DNA of 35,852 nucleotides from Streptomyces sp. OfavH-34-F. GTDB lineage: Bacteria; Actinomycetota; Actinomycetes; Streptomycetales; Streptomycetaceae. The first letter of the stretch is position 1; each line of letters starts with the position of its first letter. Where the stretch lies: assembly GCF_022347745.1 (NCBI RefSeq), contig NZ_JAKRGC010000028.1:1-35852 (forward strand), read 5' to 3'. Positions 23,601-35,852 of this stretch are shown piece by piece. The position numbers and the translations under genes are program-made. The notes under the pieces are model-generated. The model saw nothing but the letters and a program-made list of their open reading frames with translations, was not told where the DNA came from and did no database searches.

Positions 23601-26600
23601 ACGGCCATGCACGTGGACGTGCTCGTCGACCAGGGCGAGGGCGGCACCGAAGCACTGCTGCCGTTCGCCTGGAGCGGGGTCTCCCTGCACGCGGCGGGCG
23701 CCGCCGCGCTGCGCGTGTACGTGCGGCGCATCCGGGGCGCGGAGGAGTCGGCGATGGTCGTCGCCGACGAGACCGGAAGCCCCGTGATGACGGTGTCCTC
23801 GCTGATCTGCCGCCCGGTCGCCGCCGATCAGCTGGCCCCGGCCGAAGGACCTCTTTCGGACGCTCTGCACCACATCGAGTGGACGCCGCTCCAGCAGCCG
23901 GCCGCACCGTTGCCGTCGTCGCCCGCAGTGCTGGACGAGTACGGGCTGGCCATCCTGTCCGAGCCGTCGGCCGTCGTCCTGACCTGCCCTCCGACGCCGG
24001 CGGGCTGGCCGGTGCCCACCGCGATCCGCACCACCACCTCGTACGTGCTCGACCAGCTTCAGTCCTGGCTGACCGACGAGCGCTTCGAGTCCACCACCCT
24101 CGTCGTCGTGACGCGGGGTGCCGTGGCGACCGGACGTGGTCACGCGCCCGACCTCACTCAGGCCCCCGTGTGGGGCATCGTCCGGGCGGCGCAGGCCGAG
24201 AATCCGGGCCGGATCGTCCTGCTGGACGTCGACCCGGCCGACGACCTCGACCCGGAGGGCTTCCCGGACCTCGCGGCGGCGGCCCTCGCCCAGAGCGAGC
24301 CCGAACTCGCCCGGCGCGCAGGCGGTTTCCTCACCCCCCGGCTCGTCCCTACCGCAGTGCCCGGCACCGACGCGCCCTGGGACGGCGAACGCACCGTGCT
24401 GATCACCGGCGGCACCGGTGGCCTCGGTGCCCGCGTCGCCCAGCACCTGGTCGAGCGCCACGGCGTCCGCCATCTGCTGCTCACCAGCCGCAGAGGCCTC
24501 GACGCGCCGGGCGCCGCCGACCTGCGCGACCGGCTGGTGGCGGCCGGAGCGGTGGATGTCCGAATCGCCGCGTGCGATGTTTCGGACCGGGAAGCGCTGG
24601 CCGCCGTCCTCGACACCGTCCCGCAAGCGCACCCGCTGGGTGGTGTCGTGCACGCCGCCGGGGTCGTGGCACCGGGCCTGATCGGCACGCTCACCCTGGA
24701 GAGCCTGGACACCGTGCTGCGGCCCAAGGCGGACGCGGCCTGGCACCTCCACGAGCTGACCGCCGACCGGAATCTGTCGGCGTTCGTCATGTTCTCCTCC
24801 GCCGGCGGCCTCGTCCTTCCCGCCGGGCAGGGCAACTATGCGGCGGCCAACGTCTTCCTGGACGCCCTCGCCGCCCACCGGCACGCCCTCGGCCTGCCCG
24901 CCACCTCACTCGCGTACGGACTGTGGGCCGTCAACACGGGACTCGGCGGTGAACTCACCGACGCCGACGTGGAGAAGATGAACCGGCTCGGGCTGCCCGC
25001 CCTGCCGGCGGACCGCGGCATCGCCTTGTTCGACGAGGGCCTGCGCACCCGGCACGCCCTGGTCGCCCCGCTCCTCGTGGACGCGGCGACCCTGCACGCG
25101 CGGGGCTCCGACGTACCACCGCTGCTCCGCGCCGCCGCCGCTGCCGGTCGCCCGGTGCTCCGCCGCACGGCCGCCGCCGCGCCGGTCGGCGACAACCTGG
25201 CCCGACGCCTCGCCTCCCTGACTCCGGCCGAACGCGTACGCACCCTGCGCGAGCTGGTCGCCGGACAGGTCGCGGCCGTTCTCGGCCACGATTCGGCGGA
25301 CAGCGTCGGCGTGGACCGCGCGTTCAAGGAACTGGGTTTCGACTCCCTGGCCGCGGTGGAACTGCGTAACGCGCTCAACGCCGCGACCGGGCTCCGGCTG
25401 CCCGTCACGCTCGTCTTCGACTATCCCAACACGCGTGCCGTCGCCGACTACCTGGACACCGAACTCGGTGGCGCGCAGGAAGAGACGGCAGCCGAACCGG
25501 TTCCCGTGGCAGTGGGCTCCGGCGACGACGAGCCGATCGCGATCGTCGGCATCAGCTGCCGGTTCCCCGGCGGCGTCCGCAACGCCGAGGACCTGTGGAA
25601 CCTGCTCGCCGAGGGGCGCGACGCCGTCGCCGGATTCCCCGCCGACCGGGGCTGGGACACCGACGGCATCTACGACCCCGAACCCGGCCTGCATGGAAAG
25701 ACGTATGCGCGGGAAGGCGGCTTCCTCTACGACGCCGCCGAGTTCGACCCGGCGTTCTTCGGGATCAGCCCGCGCGAGGCCGTCGCCATGGACCCGCAGC
25801 AGCGGCTGCTCCTCCAGTCGGCGTGGGAGGCGTTCGAGGACGCCGGAATCGACCCGACGGCCATGCGCGGCAGCCAGACCGGTGTGTACGCGGGCGTGAT
25901 GTACCACGACTACGCGTCGCGCCTCCAGCACATCCCCGACGATGTCGCCGGCTACCTCGGCAACGGCACCGCGGCCTCCATCCTCACCGGCCGCGTCGCC
26001 TACACGCTCGGCCTGGAAGGCCCAGCCGTCAGTGTGGACACGGCGTGCTCGTCGTCACTGGTCGCCCTGCACATGGCCTGCCAGGCGCTGCGGCGCGGCG
26101 AGGTCGGCATGGCGCTGGCGGGCGGCGTCACCGTGATGTCGACACCCGAGATCTACGTGGAGTTCGCGCAGCAGCGCGGGCTCGCCCCCGACGGCCGCTG
26201 CAAGGCGTTCGCGGGCGGCGCGGACGGCACGGGCTGGGCGGAAGGCGCCGGTCTGCTCCTCGTCGAGCGGCTGTCCGACGCGGAACGCCTCGGGCACGAC
26301 GTCCTCGCCGTCATCCGGGGCTCGGCCATCAACCAGGACGGCGCGAGCAACGGCCTCACCGCCCCCAACGGCCCTTCCCAGCAGCGCGTCATCCAACGCG
26401 CCCTCGCCGCGAGCGGCCTCACCACGGCCGATGTGGACCTCGTGGAGGGCCACGGCACCGGCACCCGCCTCGGCGACCCGATCGAGGCCCAAGCCCTCCT
26501 CGCCACCTACGGACAGGGGCGCACCGCCGACGACCCCGTGTGGCTCGGCTCCATCAAGTCGAACATCGGCCACGCACAGGCCGCCGCCGGTGTCAGCGGT

Positions 26601-29600
26601 GTCATCAAGTCCGTCATGGCCCTGCGCCACGGCCTGATGCCCAAGACCCTGCACGTGGACGAGCCCTCGCCCGAGGTGGACTGGGAGGCAGGCCACGTAC
26701 GCCTTCTCACGGAGGCACGGCCGTGGCCGCGCCGTGGGGACCGGCCGCGTCGTGCCACTGTCTCCTCGTTCGGGCTCAGCGGTACGAATGCCCACCTGAT
26801 CGTGGAGGAGGCACCGCAGCCTCAGCGACCCGCCGAGACCCCGGCGGACCGTCCGGACCTCGCACACCCGTTGCCCCTGCTGCTGTCCGGCTCCGACCCG
26901 GAGGCGCCGGCGCGCCAGGCCGCCGCTCTGCGCGCGCACCTGCTCGCCGCGCCGGATCTGGACCTGCGCGACCTCGCCCACACGCTGATGACCGGGCGGG
27001 CGCACCTCGAACACCGTGGTGTCGTCCTGGCGACGGACACCGAGAGCGCCTTGCACGGCCTGGGCGCCTTCGCGGAGGGCGAGGGCGTACAGGGCGCGGT
27101 GACCAAGGGACGGACCGCGTTCCTGTTCACGGGTCAGGGTGCGCAGCGGTTGGGGATGGGGCGTGAGTTGTATGAGGCGTTCCCGGTGTTCGCGGGGGCG
27201 TTTGATGAGGTGTGCGGTGAGGTAGACGCGCATCTCGCCTCGGGGTTGCGGGAGGTGGTGTGGGGGAACGATGCCGACGCGCTGAACTCCACCGCGTACA
27301 CCCAGCCTGCGCTGTTCGCTTTCGAGGTGGCTCTGTTCCGGCTGGTGGAGAGTTGGGGCGTCAAGCCGGACGTCGTGATCGGTCACTCGATTGGTGAGCT
27401 GGCTGCGGCGCATGGCGCCGGGGTGCTGTCTCTGGCGGACGCGGCGAAGCTCGTTGTCGCTCGGGGCCGTCTCATGCAGGCGCTGCCCGCAGGCGGGGCG
27501 ATGGTCGCGGTACAGGCGTCCGAGGATGAGGTGCGCCCTCTGCTCACCTCCGGTGTAGGGATCGCCGCGGTGAACGGTCCCCGTTCCGTCGTGGTGTCGG
27601 GTGTGGAGTCCGAGACGCTGGCGATCGGTGAGTACTTCGCGGCCCTCGGCCGTAAGACCAGCCGCCTTTCCGTCTCGCACGCGTTCCATTCCTCGCTGAT
27701 GGACCCGATGCTGGACGACTTCCGGGCTGTCACAGCAGAGTTGACCTTCAACGAGCCCCGCATCGCCGTCGTCTCCACTGTGTCCGGCGCGGTGTCGCCG
27801 GACTGGCAGTCCCCGGAGTACTGGGTCGATCAGGTCCGTCGTCCTGTCCGCTTCGCTGACGCCGTAAACGCCGCCGAAGCCCTCGGGGCCCGTACGTTCG
27901 TCGAGATCGGTCCGGACGCCGTCCTCACCGCGCTCGGGGCCGCCTCCGCTGCCCACGAGGACAGCGCGTTCATTCCTCTCGTACGCAAGGAGCGCGACGA
28001 ACCCCGCGAGGCCCTGGCCGGCCTCGGTGCGGCGTGGGTGCGAGGCGTGGACGTGGACCGGGAGGCGTTCCACACGGGGGCGGGGAAGGCCGACCTTCCC
28101 ACGTATCCCTTCCTGCGCACCCGTTACTGGCTGGACGCTCCCGCCGCTGTCGGGGACGCGGCCGGGCTCGGGCAGATGCCCGCCGGGCACCCGCTGCTCA
28201 GCGCGGTGGTCGTCTCGGCGGAGACCGGGGCCCCCGTGCTCACCGGCCGGTTGTCCCTCGCCACGCATCCCTGGCTCGCGGACCACGCCGTGCACGGCAG
28301 TGTGCTGCTGCCCGGCACCGCGTACATCGAGATGGCGCTCAGGGCCGGGCACGAGGCCGGGTGCGCCCAGCTGGAGGAGCTGACGCAGGAGGCGCCGCTG
28401 CTGCTTCCCGCCAAGGGCGGCGTCGCCGTCCAGGTCACCGTGGGCGAGGCGGACGAGGACGGGCGGCGCGATGTCGTCGTGTACTCGCGCGCCGAGGAGC
28501 TGCCGCCCGGCGCGCCGTGGACCCGTAACGCGCGGGGTGTCCTCGCCGTCGAGCCGGCGCCCGTCGTCCCGGACCTGGAGGCCTGGCCGCCGGCCGGGGC
28601 GCAGCCGGTGGACGTGAGCGGGATGTACGAGGACCTGGCCGGGCTCGGCTACGGGTACGGGCCGGTGTTCCAGGGCCTGACGACCGCCTGGCGGCGCGGG
28701 GACGAACTGTTCGCGGAGATCGGCCTGCCCGAGCACGCCCGCACCGAAGCCGCCGCGTTCGCTCTGCACCCCGCGCTGCTCGATGCGGCGCTGCACGTGG
28801 AGCGCGTCTTCGACGGAGACCACGACGGGCCCGTCCGGGCCGCCCTGCCGTTCGCCTGGAACGGGGTCACTCTGCACGCCACGGGCGCCACCGCCCTGCG
28901 CGTACGGCTGACGAAGCCGGGCCCGGACGCCGTGGCGCTGCGGATCACCGCACCGACGGGCGAGCCCGTGGCTACCGTCGAATCACTGGTCGTCCGCGAG
29001 GTTTCCGCCGCCCAACTGGCGGGAAGCGGGAACGGCCGGGGCGCCGAGCTGTTCCGTATCGAGTGGCAGGCACCGCAGCTGGGAGGAGCGGCGGGCGGTA
29101 CCGACGACTGGCTGGTCGTCGGGAGCGCGCTGCCGGGCATCCGGTCGGTCTCCACGCTCGCCGAGGCCGTCACGGAGCCGGCGGTGCCGGGGACGGTGCT
29201 GCTGACCGCACCGGACGTCTCCGACGTCTTCGGCACCACGGGCGGTGTGCCCGAACGGGTCCGTACGTCCGTGGGGCGGCTCCTCGACACACTCGGACAG
29301 TGGCTGGGCGAGCCCCGGTTCGCGGACACGCGCCTGGTGCTCGTCACCCGTGGCGCCGTCGTCGCGGGCGACGCGGACGAGGTGGACTGCGTACAGGCAC
29401 CGCTGTGGGGGGTGCTGCGCGCGGCGCAGGCCGAGAACCCCGGCCGGTTCACCGTGGTCGACCTCGACGCGTCCCCCGAGTCCCTGGCGGTCCTGCCGGC
29501 CGCTCTGGCCACGGGCGAGACCGAGATCGCCGTACGCGGCGGCACGGTCCTCGTTCCCCGCTACGCCCCTGCCACCGGCGGCGGCACAGGTCCGGAGTGG

Positions 29601-30965
29601 CGCCGGGACGGCACCGTCCTGATCACCGGCGGGACCGGGCTGCTGGGCGCGGTGCTGGCCCGGCATCTGGTCGCCGAGCAGGGCGTCCGCCATCTCGTGC
29701 TCACCAGCCGGCGCGGCGCGGACGCGCCCGGCGCGGCCGAGTTGCGGGCCGACCTCATCGAGTCCGGTGCAGCGTCCGTGCGGATCGTCGCCGTGGACGC
29801 CGCCGACCGGTACGCGCTCGCCGCGCTGCTGGACGACATCCCGGCCGCGCACCCGCTGACCGGAGTCGTGCACGCGGCCGGGGTCATGGACAACGCGCTG
29901 GTCGGGGCGGTCACCCCGGAGCAGGTCGGCAAGGTGCTGCGGCCGAAGGTGGACGCCGCCTGGCATCTGCACGAGCTGACCCGGAACCTGGAGTTGGCGG
30001 CGTTCGTCCTGTACTCCTCGGCGGGAGGCCAGATCCTTCCCGCCGGGCAGGCCACCTATGCGGCGGCCAACGTCTTCCTCGACGCCCTCGCCGCCGAGCG
30101 CAGGGCAGCCGGACTCGCCGCGACCTCGCTCGCCTGGGGTTTGTGGGAGGGCACGGTCGGGGAAGGGCCCGAACTCACCGACGCCGACCTGCGCCGTATG
30201 AGCCGCTCCGGAGTCCTGGAGCTGTCCTTCCCGGACGGTCTCGCGCTGTTCGACGCGGCGATGGCCCAGGACGCGGCACTGCTCGCCCCCGTCCGGCTCG
30301 ACCGTGCCGCACTGCGCGAACGGGCCGACGAGATCCCGGCCCTGCTGCGCGGCCTGGCCGGACCGCCCGCCCGCAAGAGCCCCAAGCCGGCCGCCGTAGC
30401 GGCTGCGGGCGTGGGCGACAGCGGGGGCTCCCTCGTACGCGCCAAGCTGGCCGGGCTGCACACGGGTGCGGAGCGGGACCGCTATCTGGAGGAGTTGGTA
30501 CGCGGCCACGCCGCCGCCGTGCTCGGGCACGGCGACCCGTCCGGGGTCGCCGCCGACCGGGGCTTCACCGAACTGGGCCTCGACTCCCTGGGCGCGATCG
30601 AGCTGCGCAACCGGTTGCAGAAGGCGACGGGGCTGCGCCTGCCCGCCACGCTGATGTTCGACTACCCCAACGCGGGCACGCTGGCCGGATTCCTGCGGGA
30701 GGAGCTGGCGCCCGAGGGGGCGCCGGACACCACCGGCGGGGCGGCGGGCATGGACGACGAGGCCGTCCGGCGAGCGCTGCTGTCGATCCCCACCGCCCGT
30801 CTGCGCGAGTCCGGGTTGCTCGACACGCTGCTCGGCCTGGCGCGTACGACCGATCCGGACCGGGGCGCCGCCGAGACCACGACCGAAGAACCGGGGCAGG
30901 CCATCGAGGAGATGGCCGTGGACGACCTCGTACGAGCCGCCCTGGCCGGCGGCGAACTCAGCTGA
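14667..30965 (+). CDS. modular type I PKS: ACP - 3 x (KS-AT-DH-KR-ACP)
   Basis: About 5432 aa. It begins with a lone ACP (Ser87), then three complete modules and a C-terminal docking segment with a helical [13 protein letters not shown] and [10 protein letters not shown]. All KS domains keep the active-site Cys (322, 2065, 3794) and both His motifs. All AT domains have GHSIGE and HAFHS (882, 2608, 4338), predicting malonyl-CoA. All DHs have HxxxGxxxxP (His 1090, 2811, 4540) and a DxxxH Asp (1259, 2978, 4706). All KRs have GGTG and the catalytic Tyr (1660, 3391, 5131). ACP serines are 1832, 3560 and 5307. No ER or methyltransferase is present. Expected outcome: three malonyl extensions, each reduced and dehydrated, giving a triene on a starter loaded onto the first ACP by a separate enzyme. 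It is followed 26 nt later by the next PKS gene. Confidence 0.97.
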   Translation: MSAGFDPVADDMSGAEVRPEGHSEGRPGEAPGAALADRLPGLPPSEQSRLLTDLVCRHTAECLRKVRPDSEPVVVAQTPFRELGLDSIALVDLHARVNAATGLALPVTAAFDHPSPELLADHVRTVLLGAPAGRAAAEPVAEPVAAFDGEPVAVVGIGGRFPGGIRSAEDLWNLVEAGGSAVGPFPDNRGWDLDALFADDPTVPGTCYTRTGGFLHDAAEFDAEFFGIGPREALAMDPQQRLLLETAWEALERTGIDPTSLRGSRTGVFIGAGPSEYGPRVQDAPENLTGYLVTGGALSVMSGRVAYALGLEGPALTVDTACSGSLVSLHLAVQSLRRGECSMALAGGVTVLSTPGLFTEFSRQRGLAPDGLIKAFADGADGTSFAEGVGLLVVERLSDARRNGHTVLAVVRGSAINQDGASNGLTAPSGTAQQRVIAQALADAGLTADEVDAVEAHGTGTTLGDPIEASALIATYGKERPAGRPLWLGSVKSNLGHTQAAAGVAGLMKMIMAMRNGVLPRTLHVDTPSGNVNWSAGTVQLLTEPVPWPREEDRPRRAGVSGFGISGTNAHVIVEEPPAEDEAPLTKAPAAGPVLVPVGARSEDGLRAQAARLADFLEERGDVTAADLGHALGTRRAALEHRATVVADGRDELLAGLRAIAAGGAEVFPAGARGTGAAAVRTGTLPAGRLAFLFTGQGSQRLAMGRRLYDAFPVFADALADAIGWLDLQLDLSLWDVLFAPEGSREAALLDQTRYAQSALFAVEVALFRLLESWGIRPDFLAGHSIGEIAAAHVAGVLNLEDAAILVGARGRLMQELPAGGAMIAVQATEEEVTPFLGERVAVAALNGPGSLVLSGEEEATVALAERFAAQGRKTKRLQVRHAFHSPLMTPMLEEFRRIAGVLTYSAPTIPVVSTVTGRLATSGELCSPDYWTGHVSSTVRFADAMDWLVGQGGARTFLELGPDGVLSALGQGCLPEERESDTFFAPLIRAGKDEVREALGAAGLAHARGARIDWESLYAGRAARRVELPTYAFRTRRYWLTPEPSAATGLGRLASQHPVLTSAGDLAGTGTTVLTGRVSPRTHPWTADHTIAGVTLLPGTALVELALRAATETGCGLVEELTLQAPLVLPATGGVDLQVVVAPADESGRRSVECFSRPDGAETSQDPWTRHATGTLAPAAPAPDAGTLSGAWPPAGAVPLDVSTLYADMADEGYGYGPAFHGVRAAWTLDGEVYADVELPEHVRADAPGYGLHPALLDAALHPADHALATAGNRPEGTWIPFSWNRAALYAAGASAVRVRIAARGPEELDVTVADATGAPVARIESLLLRAVTAGQLTADRPDPLLAVRWDAAELPAEQAAFARFGETANEEAPPLVVYRTPPTPGGDVPAAVRAVTAEVLAAVQEWLADDRYAGSKLAVVTAGGAAVPGTDVDLGQAPVWGLVRSAEAENPGRFVLVDTDDDAAAHLGRALAAAASEPEMALRGDRLYVPRLAAVPVLDEKRPAPWDGDGTVLLTGGTGGVGAELARHLVREHGVRHLILTSRRGADAPGARELAADLAAAGAEATISAVDVADRDALAALLAAVPSAHPLRAVVHAAGVIDDGLVGHLTADRLDTVLRPKVDAAWHLHELTADLDLAAFVLFSSASTVLDGAGQGNYAAANLFLDALAARRSAAGQVVTSLAWGLWAGGGGMGAALDAAALTRIERLGLDSLSFPENLAQLDKALTTTNEPAVVPVRVNQRAVRDRTDGTPTLLRGLVRPRTVPAARAAGAPAATGAGPLAARLTELSAADRLAHVLRMVRTETAAVLGYRSADEVSATRAFMETGFDSLAAVELRNRLAAATGLRLSATLTFDYPTATDLAEHLVTKLLGEAAVTGPAAPAAGGGATDDDPIVIVSMACRYPGGVSSPEELWQLVAEGSDAIGPFPTDRGWDTDLYDPEIGKPGRTYSTEGAFLYEAAQFDPAFFGISPREAQAMDPQQRLLLEVAWETFERAGIDPRSVKGSSTGVFAGVMYHDWGLRLGPLPDDVAGYHGNGSLASVVSGRVAYTLGLEGPAVSVDTACSSSLVALHMAARALRAGECSLALAGGVTIMSTPDTFLDMARQRGLSSDGRCKSFGQGADGTGWGEGAGVLLLERLSDARRNGHRVLAVVRGSALNQDGASNGLTAPNGPAQQRVIRGALANAGLSAAEVDVVEAHGTGTRLGDPIEAQALLETYGQERPEGRPLWLGSIKSNMGHTQAAAGVAGIIKMVMAMRHGVLPKSLYAETPSDQVDWSAGEVRLLTEAREWAPAGHPRRAGVSSFGISGTNAHVIIEEAQEEAQEETRQDAPAGQAGEAPALLAWPVSGATPEALLAQAVRLRDRLAQLPDESLAPAARILATGRAALEHRALVLGADRAELADALMSLSGSDSVREGKTAFLFTGQGAQRLGMGRELYDAFPVFAGAFDEVCGEVDAHLATGLREVVWGNDADALNSTAYTQPALFAFEVALFRLVESWGVKPDVVIGHSIGELAAAHVAGVLSLADAAQLVVARGRLMQALPTGGAMVAVQASEDEVRPLLTSGVGIAAVNGPRSVVVSGVESEAVAVGEHFAGLGRKTSRLSVSHAFHSSLMDPMLDDFRAVASQLTFNEPSLPVVSTVSGALSSEWQSPEYWVDQVRRPVRFADAVNAAEALGARTFVEIGPDAVLTALGAGSAADDTSAFIPLVRKDRDEPREALAGLGAAWARGADVDWEALLGAAGPLVDLPTYAFQRKRYWLDVTAKTGDVGSAGLDAVEHPVLSAAVVAPESGSVVLTGRLSAAGQPWVADHEVHGAVLLPGTGFVELAVRLGDQVGCDLLEEMTLEAPLVLPEHGGASLRVTAGALDASGRRPLHIHSRLDGAPDGAWTRHATGFLATGTPPEVPGADLTQWPPPRATRVEVEGAYERLGERGYGYGPAFQGLTAAWRRGDELFAEVALPESVRAEAGAYGLHPALLDTAMHVDVLVDQGEGGTEALLPFAWSGVSLHAAGAAALRVYVRRIRGAEESAMVVADETGSPVMTVSSLICRPVAADQLAPAEGPLSDALHHIEWTPLQQPAAPLPSSPAVLDEYGLAILSEPSAVVLTCPPTPAGWPVPTAIRTTTSYVLDQLQSWLTDERFESTTLVVVTRGAVATGRGHAPDLTQAPVWGIVRAAQAENPGRIVLLDVDPADDLDPEGFPDLAAAALAQSEPELARRAGGFLTPRLVPTAVPGTDAPWDGERTVLITGGTGGLGARVAQHLVERHGVRHLLLTSRRGLDAPGAADLRDRLVAAGAVDVRIAACDVSDREALAAVLDTVPQAHPLGGVVHAAGVVAPGLIGTLTLESLDTVLRPKADAAWHLHELTADRNLSAFVMFSSAGGLVLPAGQGNYAAANVFLDALAAHRHALGLPATSLAYGLWAVNTGLGGELTDADVEKMNRLGLPALPADRGIALFDEGLRTRHALVAPLLVDAATLHARGSDVPPLLRAAAAAGRPVLRRTAAAAPVGDNLARRLASLTPAERVRTLRELVAGQVAAVLGHDSADSVGVDRAFKELGFDSLAAVELRNALNAATGLRLPVTLVFDYPNTRAVADYLDTELGGAQEETAAEPVPVAVGSGDDEPIAIVGISCRFPGGVRNAEDLWNLLAEGRDAVAGFPADRGWDTDGIYDPEPGLHGKTYAREGGFLYDAAEFDPAFFGISPREAVAMDPQQRLLLQSAWEAFEDAGIDPTAMRGSQTGVYAGVMYHDYASRLQHIPDDVAGYLGNGTAASILTGRVAYTLGLEGPAVSVDTACSSSLVALHMACQALRRGEVGMALAGGVTVMSTPEIYVEFAQQRGLAPDGRCKAFAGGADGTGWAEGAGLLLVERLSDAERLGHDVLAVIRGSAINQDGASNGLTAPNGPSQQRVIQRALAASGLTTADVDLVEGHGTGTRLGDPIEAQALLATYGQGRTADDPVWLGSIKSNIGHAQAAAGVSGVIKSVMALRHGLMPKTLHVDEPSPEVDWEAGHVRLLTEARPWPRRGDRPRRATVSSFGLSGTNAHLIVEEAPQPQRPAETPADRPDLAHPLPLLLSGSDPEAPARQAAALRAHLLAAPDLDLRDLAHTLMTGRAHLEHRGVVLATDTESALHGLGAFAEGEGVQGAVTKGRTAFLFTGQGAQRLGMGRELYEAFPVFAGAFDEVCGEVDAHLASGLREVVWGNDADALNSTAYTQPALFAFEVALFRLVESWGVKPDVVIGHSIGELAAAHGAGVLSLADAAKLVVARGRLMQALPAGGAMVAVQASEDEVRPLLTSGVGIAAVNGPRSVVVSGVESETLAIGEYFAALGRKTSRLSVSHAFHSSLMDPMLDDFRAVTAELTFNEPRIAVVSTVSGAVSPDWQSPEYWVDQVRRPVRFADAVNAAEALGARTFVEIGPDAVLTALGAASAAHEDSAFIPLVRKERDEPREALAGLGAAWVRGVDVDREAFHTGAGKADLPTYPFLRTRYWLDAPAAVGDAAGLGQMPAGHPLLSAVVVSAETGAPVLTGRLSLATHPWLADHAVHGSVLLPGTAYIEMALRAGHEAGCAQLEELTQEAPLLLPAKGGVAVQVTVGEADEDGRRDVVVYSRAEELPPGAPWTRNARGVLAVEPAPVVPDLEAWPPAGAQPVDVSGMYEDLAGLGYGYGPVFQGLTTAWRRGDELFAEIGLPEHARTEAAAFALHPALLDAALHVERVFDGDHDGPVRAALPFAWNGVTLHATGATALRVRLTKPGPDAVALRITAPTGEPVATVESLVVREVSAAQLAGSGNGRGAELFRIEWQAPQLGGAAGGTDDWLVVGSALPGIRSVSTLAEAVTEPAVPGTVLLTAPDVSDVFGTTGGVPERVRTSVGRLLDTLGQWLGEPRFADTRLVLVTRGAVVAGDADEVDCVQAPLWGVLRAAQAENPGRFTVVDLDASPESLAVLPAALATGETEIAVRGGTVLVPRYAPATGGGTGPEWRRDGTVLITGGTGLLGAVLARHLVAEQGVRHLVLTSRRGADAPGAAELRADLIESGAASVRIVAVDAADRYALAALLDDIPAAHPLTGVVHAAGVMDNALVGAVTPEQVGKVLRPKVDAAWHLHELTRNLELAAFVLYSSAGGQILPAGQATYAAANVFLDALAAERRAAGLAATSLAWGLWEGTVGEGPELTDADLRRMSRSGVLELSFPDGLALFDAAMAQDAALLAPVRLDRAALRERADEIPALLRGLAGPPARKSPKPAAVAAAGVGDSGGSLVRAKLAGLHTGAERDRYLEELVRGHAAAVLGHGDPSGVAADRGFTELGLDSLGAIELRNRLQKATGLRLPATLMFDYPNAGTLAGFLREELAPEGAPDTTGGAAGMDDEAVRRALLSIPTARLRESGLLDTLLGLARTTDPDRGAAETTTEEPGQAIEEMAVDDLVRAALAGGELS
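14820..15060 (+). other. loading ACP domain (no KS or AT before it)
   Basis: Four-helix carrier domain with [12 protein letters not shown]; the phosphopantetheine Ser is residue 87 (codon at 14925). Only about 55 residues precede it, too short for any loading AT, KSQ or CoA-ligase domain. It must receive a ready-made acyl group from a partner enzyme, as in vicenistatin-type macrolactam PKSs and guanidinobutyryl-primed PKSs. Confidence 0.85.
15114..20290 (+). other. PKS module 1: KS-AT-DH-KR-ACP
   Basis: KS 15114-16395 with an active site reading DTACSGSLV, where other modules have [11 protein letters not shown] about 16735-17770 with HAFHSPLM (malonyl). DH about 17825-18680 with an intact [10 protein letters not shown] and LLDAALH. 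KR about 19198-19750 with AGVIDDG, keeping the B-type Asp signature. ACP about 20050-20285. The AT here is clearly different from the three later ATs. Confidence 0.9.
20340..25460 (+). other. PKS module 2: KS-AT-DH-KR-ACP
   Basis: KS 20344-21620 (Cys 2065). AT about 21915-22960, malonyl [10 protein letters not shown] about 22990-23850 with [10 protein letters not shown] and LLDTAMH. KR about 24385-24960 with GGTGGLG and Tyr 3391, but AGVVAPG where B-type KRs have LDD, and no Trp in the A-type position. ACP about 25230-25460. Confidence 0.9.
21929..22848 (+). repeat. AT repeat copy A (module 2)
   Basis: About 920 bp that recurs nearly unchanged at 27119-28038 and 32644-33514. Codon use here is relaxed (many GTT, TTG and CGT codons) compared with the flanking KS and DH sequence. 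Confidence 0.85.
25525..30700 (+). other. PKS module 3: KS-AT-DH-KR-ACP
   Basis: KS 25530-26815 (Cys 3794; EGHGTGT in place of EAHGTGT). AT about 27116-28130, malonyl. DH about 28180-29030 with [10 protein letters not shown] and LLDAALH. KR about 29610-30170 with GGTGLLG and Tyr 5131, and AGVMDNA in the LDD position. ACP about 30480-30700. Confidence 0.9.
27119..28038 (+). repeat. AT repeat copy B (module 3)
   Basis: Same length as copy A, in direct orientation, 5190 bp downstream of it. Both copies extend past the AT into the post-AT linker ending GLGAAW. Confidence 0.85.
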
Positions 30966-30991
30966 TCCCGACGCTGGATGATGAGGATGAC

Positions 30992-35852
<4,861 letters not shown>

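Noticed and set aside
14601..24884. 3427-codon open frame on the minus strand opposite the PKS
   Set aside because: Shadow frame of a GC-rich gene; no domains, odd Arg/Gly/His composition, and the plus strand reads perfect PKS domains throughout.
26055..28877. 940-codon minus-strand frame opposite PKS module 3
   Set aside because: Antisense shadow of KS/AT/DH coding sequence without any domain.

Overview
The window is high-GC actinobacterial DNA, almost certainly a Streptomyces chromosome: coding regions are strongly GC-biased at third positions, a secreted subtilisin-inhibitor-like gene is present, giant modular type I polyketide synthase (PKS) genes are present, and a pSAM2-type integrative element sits in a tRNA gene.

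Left flank (1-3185). A PAS-domain sensor-kinase-like gene runs off the left edge (minus strand) with degenerate kinase motifs. Behind it lies a small secreted SSI-family protein gene whose inferred P1 residue is Gln. Then come tRNA-Ser(GCT) and tRNA-Arg(ACG), each followed by a strong hairpin.

Integrated element (3186-11770). A perfect 45-bp direct repeat, the 3' part of tRNA-Arg, marks attL (3186-3230) and attR (11726-11770). Between them is a decayed actinomycete integrative and conjugative element (AICE). It holds a truncated, twice-frameshifted integrase; a mobile-element transfer protein fused by deletion to the integrase remnant; a small ORF; a DUF2637/Spd-type membrane protein interrupted by what looks like a piece of glpD; and the C-terminal stub of a TraB/FtsK-type translocase. 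In contrast, a three-gene low-GC cargo operon (9522 to 5926, minus strand) is intact: a coiled-coil/helical-repeat protein, an HSPA12-like Hsp70 ATPase overlapping it by 4 bp, and a 209-aa protein of unknown function. The right part has two degraded AICE-type small genes, an intact 124-aa ORF, and a decayed IS5-family transposase next to attR. The original tRNA-Arg terminator was displaced to just beyond attR.

Polyketide locus (11810 to right edge). A minus-strand operon encodes an acyl-CoA carboxylase beta subunit, its epsilon subunit and a type II thioesterase. Divergent from it is a giant PKS gene (about 5432 aa) organised ACP - [KS-AT-DH-KR-ACP] x3, followed 26 nt later by a second PKS gene whose first module (KS-AT-DH-KR) runs off the window. 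All four AT domains carry the malonyl-type HAFHS motif and no ER is present, so this part of the line should build a polyene stretch from malonyl-CoA. The N-terminal ACP without KS or AT suggests that an unusual starter is loaded in trans, as in vicenistatin-type macrolactam or guanidinobutyryl-primed systems. The carboxylase would supply extender units and the thioesterase would clear stalled carriers.

The two items most worth following are the intact Hsp70-centred cargo operon inside an otherwise dead mobile element, and the PKS with a bare loading ACP and an altered dehydratase in module 4.
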